A stretch of 64,000 nucleotides of DNA, from the NCBI GenBank assembly GCA_934667505.1, contig CAKULY010000002.1, forward strand, positions 56,939 through 120,938, written 5' to 3'. This DNA is from an uncultured Treponema sp. GTDB taxonomy: Bacteria; Spirochaetota; Spirochaetia; Treponematales; Treponemataceae. Below the pieces are notes generated by a model. The model saw only the letters and a program-made list of their open reading frames with translations, was not told the DNA's origin and made no database searches. Position 1 is the first letter of the stretch; every line of letters starts with the position of its first letter. Both the position numbers and the translations under genes were made by a program. This document shows positions 1 to 7,559 of the stretch, in pieces.

Positions 1-426
1 ACCCGGATAATTTTTGTTGGTGACCACGGAAAAGACATTCCTCTTCCTATATTTAGGGACATTGAATACGGCGTTCGTTTGGGAAGTTTTAATTGTTTAC
101 TGATGTACAAAGATTTTAATGCCACAGGAAAGTTTAAAATTGACAGCGCATTTATGACGAATGCAGATACAGTTATTCTTGCAACAGAAAATCTTGCGCT
201 TTCAAAAGAAAATCCTTTTACGAATAATAATCTGAAAGATTTTGTTCAAAAAGATGACGTTCACATTTATCCTTGCTTGGACACAAACACATTCCGAGAA
301 TTTGATTCTTACTATATGTTGAACAAAACGCAATTTGTATTAGAAGACAAAAAATCTAACTACGCGCATTACACCGTGCACACAAACATTTTTGACAAGA
401 ACAATTGGCAAAAAATTGTAGATTAA
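1..426 (+). CDS. C-terminal end of a YidC/alkaline-phosphatase-type fusion protein (partial)
   Basis: The frame is open from the first base, so the gene is cut by the window edge; the visible 141 residues are a C-terminus. It begins with TRIIFVGDHGK, the Asp-His-Gly metal-ligand motif of the alkaline phosphatase superfamily. This lines up with TRIIIVSDHGQ and TRIIVVADHGC in the two complete paralogues at 767-3463 and 7560-10277. The following MTNADT, NPFT and a terminal NIFDKNNW block are also shared, so it is almost certainly a third member of that family. Whether it also has the N-terminal YidC-like domain cannot be seen. It probably acts at the cytoplasmic membrane with its catalytic domain outside, transferring or hydrolysing a phosphodiester-linked head group. 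Confidence 0.85.
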   Translation, partial: TRIIFVGDHGKDIPLPIFRDIEYGVRLGSFNCLLMYKDFNATGKFKIDSAFMTNADTVILATENLALSKENPFTNNNLKDFVQKDDVHIYPCLDTNTFREFDSYYMLNKTQFVLEDKKSNYAHYTVHTNIFDKNNWQKIVD

Positions 427-457
427 TAGCTCAAATGCCGAGTCTTTAGGAAAATGA

Positions 458-595
458 ATAAAAGCGTAAGCGAATTTACAATTTGTGAAGATTTTGTGCG
501 ATAAGAACAGCTAAGGTTGCCCAGCAACCCGAACCAATTCAAACTTCGTTTGAGCACAACCATCTGCAGCAAATTGGAAATTCGCTGACAGCGTT
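458..595 (+). repeat. Structured intergenic repeat, family R1, copy 1
   Basis: About 138 bp whose ends are complementary (CGAATTTacAATTTG against CAAATTggAAATTCG) and which contain inner hairpins GGTTGC-cca-GCAACC and TCAAAC-ttc-GTTTGA. The same sequence recurs at 3578-3715 and, inverted and interrupted, at 11440-11675. Apparent reading frames across it are not conserved between copies. It has no transposase; it resembles a miniature palindromic repeat of unknown mobility. Confidence 0.8.
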
Positions 596-604
596 TCCTC
601 CCAT

Positions 605-745
605 AAAAAGTCAACGAGAAAATTTCAATTTTCGATTTGACTTTTTACGCCCATTTGCAATGAAATGAGAATGGGCAGTTGATAAGAAAGTTTGCAACGC
701 AAACTTGTGAATAAAAACTTTGACGCTATCTTAGGCAAAGTTTTT
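605..745. terminator. Cluster of hairpins between convergent genes
   Basis: Four consecutive inverted repeats fill the gap between two convergent genes. They are AAAAAGTCA/TTGACTTTTT (605-646), GCCCAT/ATGGGC (649-676), AAGTTTGC-aac-GCAAACTT (688-706) and AAAAACTTTG/CAAAGTTTTT (713-745). The first and last have A-runs on one side and T-runs on the other, as expected for bidirectional intrinsic terminators serving the partial gene on the left and the reverse-strand gene on the right. Confidence 0.6.
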
Positions 746-766
746 ATTACACTCTCCTTTATTCAC

Positions 767-3463
767 TTATTCCTTTAGGCGAGACCAGTTTTCTTCTTTA
801 AATATATCGTCTTTTACGGTGTACCATTGCGAATCGTCTATTTTGAACTTTTTGTTGTTGCGGCTTCTTAGGTTTTCTACAGGTGCATAGGAAATTTTCA
901 CAAAGTCAGATTTTTTTTCTTGCGGAATTTTTAATGCGTTTCCAGTGAATGGATTTTTAGCGTCTTTTATAATTCCTTCTGTGGCAAGGGCAGGCGTGTC
1001 GGAATTAGTCATAAAAGTGTCGTCGATTTTAAGAGAGCCGTGCGAAGAGAAATCTTTAACAAGCAGAGTGGCTGTAACGCTTTCTTTCATAAACGGAATG
1101 TGGTTAAAGTCGTTTTCAAACTGCTTTGAATTTGCTCCTTGCCCGTGGTCAGAAACAATTATTATTCTTGTGTTGTCATAGCAATTGTTTTTTCTTAAAA
1201 AATCAAAAAAGTTGTTCCATTTGTTTAAAATCGCGTTTGCAGCGTGAAAATTTGCGTCATTTTTAAATTCGGAAGAGCCTTTCATTTCTTCTGTTACTTC
1301 GCTTGAATGCAAATACTGTTTTGTGCCGTCTTTTTTGTAAATGAAAGGGGAATAGTCGGCGGAATTTAAAAATCTTGCTTCGTGAGTTGTTTCATTATCG
1401 ATGATAATAAGGCTTGGCTTTTGGGAAGCTGTGTCTGCAAGCAAAGGCATTAAGTCGAGCGTGGAATATGAATCGTCAAAAAATTTGTCTTCAATTTTGG
1501 AATTGCTTTGCATCCAGTAAGAGCGGTGAAAAACCATCGGTCTGAAAAACGGCGGAACAATTTTGAACAAGCCAAGATACGCAAAATTTCTTTTTAAAAG
1601 ATTTGAAAGAATCGGGTACGGCTTTATTCCGTTCATTTTGTACCAAATGTTATTGTAAGCGCGTTTTGTAATGTGGCGGCTGACATTCGGTATGTCGTTG
1701 TAAATTTGCGAGACAGGTTCTTCTCCGTAGTTTTCGTAAGGCAAATCGCTTACCGTTACTTGAAAACCTGCGTTGTAAAAAAGAGTTGGCATTGTCAAAA
1801 GCGCCTGGTTGTGCTTTTGCTGAATTGTTCCTTCCCTTTTGTTTATTTCGTAAGGAGTAAAATCGTAGCCGCCGAAAAGAGCTGGTGCTCCAATTTGCGT
1901 GTAATAGCTGGAAGAAACCGTGTTTGGATAAAATGTGAATCCGTCGTACTCCTGAGCCAGTTTTGGATTTTCCTTAAAGGCTTGAGCAACTAAAGGAGAA
2001 ACGCAGGCATCTTCCATAATCACAAGCACGTTTTTTTCGTCTTTTGAAAAGTGAAAAATTGGCTCAACCTGAATTTTTGCTTCATAGTCCATCTTTTTGT
2101 AGTTCGAGCTTATAAAAACAATGTTTTTTACAGTAATTGTAACGCAAGAAAGCAGCAAAACTGAGCAGATGTAATTTAGGATTTTAATCTTTTTTGAAAC
2201 TAAAAAGAATGTAAATGCGAAAATCAGCGCCAGAACTAAAAAGTTTAGCGAAGTTTCGCCAAGGGAAGGGAAAACAACTTCGTGCATAAAAGTTAAATCA
2301 TCGTTTAATGCGCCGTAACTTCCGCTGAAAACAAAGCAGTTTACAATCGAACAAATGAACACTGCTGGAAGAACAAGCGAAAATGCCTTTTTTACATTTT
2401 TAGAAAATAATTTGTAAAAGCAAGCTGGCCAAAAAACGTATAATCCCAAAGCCTGCGCAAAAGGAACAAATAAAAATACAAAAGGAGATTTGTAATTGTC
2501 GATGTAGCAAAAATTTGCAGGGGAAGATTCAATTGCGAACGAAGGAATTACCGCTCCTACTAAAAAAGCCGTTGAAAATGCAGAAAGAAAAAACAAAAAG
2601 TCCCGGTTTTTAGGTTTGTCTAAAGGCGCAAGCTTGTTTTGCAAAACGTACGAAACGCCTTTTGCAATTTGAAAATAAAACAGAACTGCAATAAAAAGAA
2701 TTATCATTCCAGCAATGTAGATTTTCTTTCCCGTTGAAAAAGCCCAGATTATGCCCATGCCTAAAACTATGCAGCAGCAGGCGTGAAAAACTTTGCCAGG
2801 ATTTTTTAATTTGAAGAAAACGTTTTTTACCAAAGACAAAATGTTGTTCATCGTCCAGTAAACTACAAGTCCTGCCGGTGAATTGTACAAAAGCAAAAGA
2901 AAAATTGCCGCCGAGGCAAAAATTTGTATTTTTTCGCTTTTTGCGTGTCCTTTTGAATAAATAACGCCAGAAATGCAGTTGATTGCAGTCATCAAAATTG
3001 GCAAAATATTGATGTAAAAATTCCCGATTTTTGCAAAGTGGTCAGGGGCTCCAAAATCTTTTATGAACAAAAAACTGTAGCCTTTTAGCGATTCAACGTT
3101 TGATAAAAATGTATACGCCGCTATAAAAAAAGGAATTTGAATCAGCAGACTGAACGAAGAGCGCAATGCGTAAATCGGGCGGTAATTGTTTTGGCGGTAG
3201 TAGGCGTTTAAAATCATGTATTGCTCGTCGCCTTTAAAAGTCTTTTTGATTTTATCAACCCAAGGTTTTAATTTTTTTTGAGTTTGGCGTTCTTGTTCCT
3301 GCCAGTTTTCCGCAACGATATATAATGGAAGACAAAACAGTGTTACTACAAAACTCAATGCAATTACAGAAATTCCTTTTGATGTTACGCTAGAAAAAAA
3401 CACATAAAAAAATTCTAAAATATTCGAAATCGGTGAAATTATGAGATTGTAAAAGAAGTTCAT
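767..3463 (-). CDS. YidC/Oxa1-like membrane domain fused to alkaline-phosphatase/LTA-synthase-type catalytic domain
   Basis: This 898-residue protein has three parts. Residues 1 to about 215 resemble YidC/Oxa1: the Q-rich cytoplasmic loop, the LLIQIPFFIAAY helix and the SPAGLVVYWTMNN terminal helix are recognisable. Residues about 225-460 are further membrane helices. Residues about 470-898 carry alkaline phosphatase superfamily motifs: VLVIMED (acidic ligand near 482), the probable nucleophile Thr522 in YYTQIGAPAL, His694 in DNETTHE and Asp772-His773 in SDHGQ. Such domains transfer phosphoglycerol or phosphoethanolamine in LTA synthases and EptA-type enzymes. The Arg that SpoIIIJ-type insertases keep five residues before the LPL motif is Thr41 here, so ordinary insertase activity is doubtful. 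No Shine-Dalgarno is present; the ATG lies six bases from a -10 box. It is paralogous to 7560-10277. Substrate unknown. Confidence 0.85.
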   Translation of the reverse strand: MNFFYNLIISPISNILEFFYVFFSSVTSKGISVIALSFVVTLFCLPLYIVAENWQEQERQTQKKLKPWVDKIKKTFKGDEQYMILNAYYRQNNYRPIYALRSSFSLLIQIPFFIAAYTFLSNVESLKGYSFLFIKDFGAPDHFAKIGNFYINILPILMTAINCISGVIYSKGHAKSEKIQIFASAAIFLLLLYNSPAGLVVYWTMNNILSLVKNVFFKLKNPGKVFHACCCIVLGMGIIWAFSTGKKIYIAGMIILFIAVLFYFQIAKGVSYVLQNKLAPLDKPKNRDFLFFLSAFSTAFLVGAVIPSFAIESSPANFCYIDNYKSPFVFLFVPFAQALGLYVFWPACFYKLFSKNVKKAFSLVLPAVFICSIVNCFVFSGSYGALNDDLTFMHEVVFPSLGETSLNFLVLALIFAFTFFLVSKKIKILNYICSVLLLSCVTITVKNIVFISSNYKKMDYEAKIQVEPIFHFSKDEKNVLVIMEDACVSPLVAQAFKENPKLAQEYDGFTFYPNTVSSSYYTQIGAPALFGGYDFTPYEINKREGTIQQKHNQALLTMPTLFYNAGFQVTVSDLPYENYGEEPVSQIYNDIPNVSRHITKRAYNNIWYKMNGIKPYPILSNLLKRNFAYLGLFKIVPPFFRPMVFHRSYWMQSNSKIEDKFFDDSYSTLDLMPLLADTASQKPSLIIIDNETTHEARFLNSADYSPFIYKKDGTKQYLHSSEVTEEMKGSSEFKNDANFHAANAILNKWNNFFDFLRKNNCYDNTRIIIVSDHGQGANSKQFENDFNHIPFMKESVTATLLVKDFSSHGSLKIDDTFMTNSDTPALATEGIIKDAKNPFTGNALKIPQEKKSDFVKISYAPVENLRSRNNKKFKIDDSQWYTVKDDIFKEENWSRLKE

Positions 3464-3469
3464 AATTTC

Positions 3470-3500
3470 AGTATAAATTTTATGGGGGGGGGTAGGTCAA
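3470..3500 (-). promoter_or_regulatory. Promoter with poly-C spacer, leaderless start
   Basis: On the reverse strand a -35 TTGACC (3500-3495) and a -10 TATACT (3475-3470) are separated by 19 bp that include a run of nine C (G at 3484-3492 on the + strand). The ATG of the fusion gene follows the -10 after six bases, so the transcript would start at or next to the ATG. Slippage of the C run would change spacer length around the 17-bp optimum, a recognised transcriptional phase-variation mechanism. Confidence 0.75.
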
Positions 3501-3577
3501 GTACTCTTTGCTACTTGTTTTTAATCTAAGTTTGTCTTATTCTTTATATAGTCCTAAATTCGAGTTTTAAAAGAACT

Positions 3578-3715
3578 AAAAGCGAAAGCGAATTTACAAT
3601 TTGTGAAGATTTTGTGCGATAAGAACGTCTAAGGTTGCGTAGCAACCAAAACCAATTCAAACGAAGTGCGAGCACAACCATCTGTAGCAAATTGTAAATT
3701 CGCTGAAAGCATTTT
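3578..3715 (+). repeat. Structured intergenic repeat, family R1, copy 2
   Basis: Near-identical to 458-595 in the same orientation. Differences include the inner hairpin, now GGTTGC-gta-GCAACC, where the arms are kept while the loop changes. It fills most of the gap between two divergent genes, upstream of the glycerophosphotransferase-like gene. Confidence 0.8.
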
Positions 3716-3770
3716 TTTATAATTGCAAAAGCTCGAAATTTGGGCTATATAAATTATTTTGGAGATTTTG

Positions 3771-5015
3771 ATGTCTGGTTTGTTTTTGTACATTGACCCG
3801 GGAACGGGCAGTATGCTTTTTTCGCTTTTTATTGGGCTTGCAACAACCGCCGTTTTTGGAATTCGTGCGCTTTCTATAAAACTTAAAGCAATTGTGGGGC
3901 GGGGAAAACAGACCGAGCTTGATAAATCGCACTTGGGAATTGTGATTTATTCTGATTCAAAAAGATATTGGAACGTTTTTGGCCCGATTGCTCATGAATT
4001 TGAAAACCGAAAGATTCCGTTGACTTATTTTACTCAAAGCAGCGACGATCCGGCTCTCTCTGAAAAATTTGAATACGTAAAAACACAATTCATAGGCGAA
4101 GGCAACAAAGGTTTTGCCAAAATGAACTTCTTGAATGCGGATATCTGCCTTTCTACAACACCAGGGCTTGACGTTCTTCAGTGGAAAAGAAGCAAGCTTT
4201 GCAAGTATTACGTGCATATTCCGCACATGCTAAGCGATATGACCGGTTACAGAATGTTTGGGCTTGACTACTACGATGCTGTTTTGTGTACCGGCGACTA
4301 TCAAAAAACTGACATCCAAAAGCTGGAAGAAATCAGGGGAACTAAAAAGAAGGAATTTGTGACCGTCGGTTACCCGCCAATGGACGAAATGAAGAAAAGA
4401 CTTGATTCTGTTCAAAAAAGTTCTTCTGAAAATGGCATAAAAACTGTTTTAGTCGCTCCAAGCTGGGGAAAAAGCGGAATTCTTTCTAAATATGGCGAAA
4501 AATTCCTTGAGGCTCTAAAAAATACTGGATATAAAATAGTGGTTCGCCCTCATCCTCAAAGCCTTAGCGCCGAAAAAGATATGATTGACCGGCTGATGAA
4601 AAAGTTTCCAAATGGCGAAAATTTTGAATGGAATTTTGACAACGACAACTTTAACTGCATGAACAATGCTTCCATTTTGATTTCCGATTTTTCTGGAATT
4701 ATTTTTGAATTCACGCTTTTGTTCGACAAGCCTGTAATTTACGCCGACACAAATTTCGACAAAGCTCCTTACGACGCAAGCTGGATTGACGGCGAAATGT
4801 GGCAGTTTAAAACATTGCCTTTGCTTGGCGAAAAACTTTCTGAAGAAAAAATATCTGATATAAAAAATGTGATTGACGGAACAATTGCAAATGACAAGTA
4901 CGCCGAAGGTAGAAAAATTGCCCGGGAACAAGCCTGGCAAAATCCTGGTGAATCTGTAAATAAAATTGTTGACTACTTAAGTCAAAAGCAAAAAAGTTTA
5001 GCGGAGGAAAAATAG
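3771..5015 (+). CDS. CDP-glycerol glycerophosphotransferase family protein (TagB/TagF-like)
   Basis: A 414-residue protein starting at the ATG preceded by GGAG; an upstream in-frame TTG is less likely. The N-terminus has a short hydrophobic segment (FLYIDPGTGSMLFSLFIG), followed by a GT-B-like fold. Family hallmarks visible are VLVAPSWG, the RPHP motif near residue 250 and SDFSGIIFEFTLLFDKPVIY in the C-terminal half. Members transfer glycerol-phosphate or ribitol-phosphate from CDP-activated donors to a lipid-linked or glycan acceptor at the cytoplasmic face. It ends immediately before the next start codon, so it is co-translated with the nucleotidyltransferase/PLP fusion. In this spirochaete the product would be a surface or lipid-linked polymer rather than wall teichoic acid; that is inference. 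Confidence 0.85.
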   Translation: MSGLFLYIDPGTGSMLFSLFIGLATTAVFGIRALSIKLKAIVGRGKQTELDKSHLGIVIYSDSKRYWNVFGPIAHEFENRKIPLTYFTQSSDDPALSEKFEYVKTQFIGEGNKGFAKMNFLNADICLSTTPGLDVLQWKRSKLCKYYVHIPHMLSDMTGYRMFGLDYYDAVLCTGDYQKTDIQKLEEIRGTKKKEFVTVGYPPMDEMKKRLDSVQKSSSENGIKTVLVAPSWGKSGILSKYGEKFLEALKNTGYKIVVRPHPQSLSAEKDMIDRLMKKFPNGENFEWNFDNDNFNCMNNASILISDFSGIIFEFTLLFDKPVIYADTNFDKAPYDASWIDGEMWQFKTLPLLGEKLSEEKISDIKNVIDGTIANDKYAEGRKIAREQAWQNPGESVNKIVDYLSQKQKSLAEEK

Positions 5016-6845
5016 ATGCAAGCATTAATGTTAGCGGCTGGAATGGGAAAACGGCTTGGTCGTTTTACAAAGAATTCTACAAAATGTATGGTTCCTGTAA
5101 ATGGAAAAACTCTTATAGAATATGCAATAGAATCTCTAATTCAATGCGGAATAAAAAAGTTTGTAATGGTTGTTGGTTACAAGTCTGAAATTCTTATAAA
5201 CTTTATCAAGGAAAAGTTTCCAGAAGAACGTCTTAATGGAATGAAGATTGAATTTATTGAAAATCCAATCTACGACAAAACGAACAATATTTATTCGCTT
5301 TACCTTGCAAAAAATTGTCTTGCAGAAGACGACACTCTTCTTCTTGAAAGCGATTTGATTTTTAAAAAAGAAATTTTATCTTCGTTGATTTCCAGTTCTG
5401 ACAAAAATGTCGCCGTTGTTTCAAAGTTTGAATCTTGGATGGACGGAACTTGTACTCTGCTTAATTGTGAAAATCAGATAACTCAAATAGTTGATAAATC
5501 TGCATTTAAGTGGAATCACACAGAAGAATATTATAAGACTGTAAATATTTATAAATTTTCTAAAGATTTTTCAAAGAACTATTACATTCCATTTCTTGAA
5601 GCATATCAAAAAGCATTTGGAGAAAACGAATACTATGAACAGGTTCTAAAGGTAATTTCATTTCTTTCTTCAACGGCAATAAAAGGAATGAAGGTTAGCG
5701 GTGATGATTGGTATGAAATAGATGATGCCGCGGATTTAGCAATTGCCGAAGACCGTTTTGCAAATAATGAAGAAAAAATAAAGCGTATGCAACATCGCTA
5801 CGGTGGCTATTGGCGTTTTCCTAATATGAAAGACTTTTGCTATTTGGTAAACCCATATTTTCCTCCGCAGAATATGATTGATGAACTTTCTTCAAATTTT
5901 AAAACTTTGCTTACTCAGTATCCAAGTGGGGCTGCTCAGCAAAGCCTTTTATTAGGAAAAATTTTTAATATTCTTCCAGAAAACATTGTTGCAGGAAATG
6001 GCGCTGCGGAATTAATTGCCTCGCTAGGAGAAAAAATAGAAGGTTCCGTGGCGATTCCTTATCCAACTTTTAATGAATATCCAGAACGTTTTATTAATGC
6101 AAAGACTGTTCCGGTTCCAGTAAATAAGGAAACATTTTCTTATACGGCTGAAGATATTCTTAAAACAGTAAGGACTTCTGGAGCAAAAACAGTTCTTCTT
6201 ATAAATCCTGATAATCCAAGTGGAAATTTTTTGAATAAAAAAGATGTTCTTTTGCTTTGTTCTGAATTGAAAAAACTAGATGCAAAACTTATTTTTGACG
6301 AAAGTTTTATTGATTTCGCACAAAAAGACGAACGATACACTTTGCTTGATGATAAAATTTTAATGGAAAATCCAAATCTTATTGTTGTAAAATCTATAAG
6401 CAAAAGCTATGGAGTTCCAGGCTTGCGTCTCGGTTTGCTTGCAAGTTCAGACTCTAGCTATGTAAAGCAGATTCAAAAGAAGAATGCAATTTGGAATATT
6501 AATTCGTTTGCAGAATACTACTTGCAAATCTATGATAAGTATAAAAAATTGTATGCAAATGCCTGCGATAAAATTGCAGAAGAAAGAGAACGTTTCTCTT
6601 TCGAACTGGCAAAAATTCCAGATTTTTATGTATTCCCAAGTCAAGCGAACTTTTTAATGTGCAGGCTTGATGGAAAAATTGCCGCGTCTGAACTTACTCA
6701 GATTCTAATGCAGCGTTACAATCTTTTTATAAAAGATTTAACTGGAAAGAAATGTTTTGAAAGTGGAAAGTACATAAGGCTTGCAGTTCGCGATAAAAAT
6801 GACAACGACGCTTTGCTTTGTGCATTAAAAGAAATTTTGTGTTGA
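5016..6845 (+). CDS. Bifunctional nucleotidyltransferase (LicC-like) / CobD-HisC-type PLP enzyme
   Basis: A 609-residue protein with a GGAGG site and a start directly after the upstream stop. Residues 1 to about 250 are a sugar/phospho-alcohol nucleotidyltransferase: LAAGMGKRLG at the N-terminus, LLESDLIF for metal binding and DDWYEIDDAADL near the end, similar to LicC-type CTP:phosphocholine cytidylyltransferases. Residues about 270-609 are a fold-type I PLP enzyme of the histidinol-phosphate aminotransferase/CobD group, with NPDNPSG, the DES motif and the PLP lysine Lys463 in SISKSYG, followed by PGLRLG. CobD-like enzymes decarboxylate phosphothreonine or phosphoserine; others are aminotransferases. 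A coherent reading is phosphoserine to phosphoethanolamine to CDP-ethanolamine, but an aminotransferase role is equally compatible with the sequence alone. Confidence 0.85.
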   Translation: MQALMLAAGMGKRLGRFTKNSTKCMVPVNGKTLIEYAIESLIQCGIKKFVMVVGYKSEILINFIKEKFPEERLNGMKIEFIENPIYDKTNNIYSLYLAKNCLAEDDTLLLESDLIFKKEILSSLISSSDKNVAVVSKFESWMDGTCTLLNCENQITQIVDKSAFKWNHTEEYYKTVNIYKFSKDFSKNYYIPFLEAYQKAFGENEYYEQVLKVISFLSSTAIKGMKVSGDDWYEIDDAADLAIAEDRFANNEEKIKRMQHRYGGYWRFPNMKDFCYLVNPYFPPQNMIDELSSNFKTLLTQYPSGAAQQSLLLGKIFNILPENIVAGNGAAELIASLGEKIEGSVAIPYPTFNEYPERFINAKTVPVPVNKETFSYTAEDILKTVRTSGAKTVLLINPDNPSGNFLNKKDVLLLCSELKKLDAKLIFDESFIDFAQKDERYTLLDDKILMENPNLIVVKSISKSYGVPGLRLGLLASSDSSYVKQIQKKNAIWNINSFAEYYLQIYDKYKKLYANACDKIAEERERFSFELAKIPDFYVFPSQANFLMCRLDGKIAASELTQILMQRYNLFIKDLTGKKCFESGKYIRLAVRDKNDNDALLCALKEILC

Positions 6846-6869
6846 GTTGCAAATAGAAGAGTTTCATCT

Positions 6870-7511
6870 ATGCGTCAAAATAAGACTTTGAACAAACGTC
6901 TTTTCATTTCTCTTATATTAAACGTTCTAATCGCAGTATTTGAAATTATTGCAGTTGTTCTGACTTTTGCAGAATACGGTAACTTCACATTTTTCAAATA
7001 CTACACGCAGGACAGCAATATTCTTTTGGGAATTTCGTGTGCAGTTATGGCGATTTTAAAAGTCCGTTTTTTGCGCTTTGGAAAAGATGTTCCTTATTCT
7101 GCAAAACTTTTTTTATACATTGCAACGTGCTGCACAACTTTGACGATTACGGTTGTTCTTGCTCTTCTTATCCCAAATGCCGGCGGATACACAATGCAGA
7201 ATTTTAGCAGTTATATGCTGGAAGGCTCTGGGCTTTTTATGCACTTTGTTTGCCCGGTTTTGGCTTTTGTTTCATTTGCCGCATTTGAGGATGTTCAATT
7301 GTCTTTTTCGCGTACAGTTTGCGCTTTGATTCCTACATTGATTTATGCAGCTGTGCTTTTTATCCTGAATATCGCAAACGTGCTGGTTGGACCGTACTTT
7401 TTTCTTCACGTTTATGAACAAAGCGTTTTAGCTTCTGCAGGGTGGACTTTTGTTGTTCTTGGCATAAACTATCTTATGAGCGCAGGAATTTGGGTTTTAT
7501 CTAGAAAATAA
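6870..7511 (+). CDS. Six-helix integral membrane protein, possibly AIG1/FAR-17a (Pr6Pr)-like
   Basis: A 213-residue very hydrophobic protein with about six membrane helices and no other domain. The motif FFKYYTQDSNILLG after helix 1 and a His in FMHFVCPVLAF are reminiscent of the Pr6Pr/AIG1 family, whose members have conserved Thr/Asn and His residues in similar places; this is recognition by style, not a confirmed match. It sits 24 bp after the PLP fusion gene, in the same orientation, and the poly-C promoter for the next gene begins just after its stop. A role in the surface-polymer locus is plausible from position only. Confidence 0.6.
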   Translation: MRQNKTLNKRLFISLILNVLIAVFEIIAVVLTFAEYGNFTFFKYYTQDSNILLGISCAVMAILKVRFLRFGKDVPYSAKLFLYIATCCTTLTITVVLALLIPNAGGYTMQNFSSYMLEGSGLFMHFVCPVLAFVSFAAFEDVQLSFSRTVCALIPTLIYAAVLFILNIANVLVGPYFFLHVYEQSVLASAGWTFVVLGINYLMSAGIWVLSRK

Positions 7512-7523
7512 AAAATCGACTAC

Positions 7524-7553
7524 TTGACGCTCCCCCCCCCCCGATTTTATACT
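7524..7553 (+). promoter_or_regulatory. Promoter with C11 spacer, leaderless start
   Basis: TTGACG (7524-7529) and TATACT (7548-7553) are separated by 18 bp that include eleven consecutive C (7532-7542). The ATG at 7560 is six bases after the -10. The layout matches the promoter at 3470-3500 in hexamers, tract and distance to ATG, although the two genes point in opposite directions. There is no ribosome binding site. Confidence 0.78.
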
Positions 7554-7559
7554 TAGAAA

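Noticed and set aside
423..614. Reverse-strand open frame in the gap after the first gene
   Set aside because: It lies entirely within the structured repeat and terminator cluster, is not preserved in the other repeat copies, and has no ribosome binding site or leaderless -10 box.
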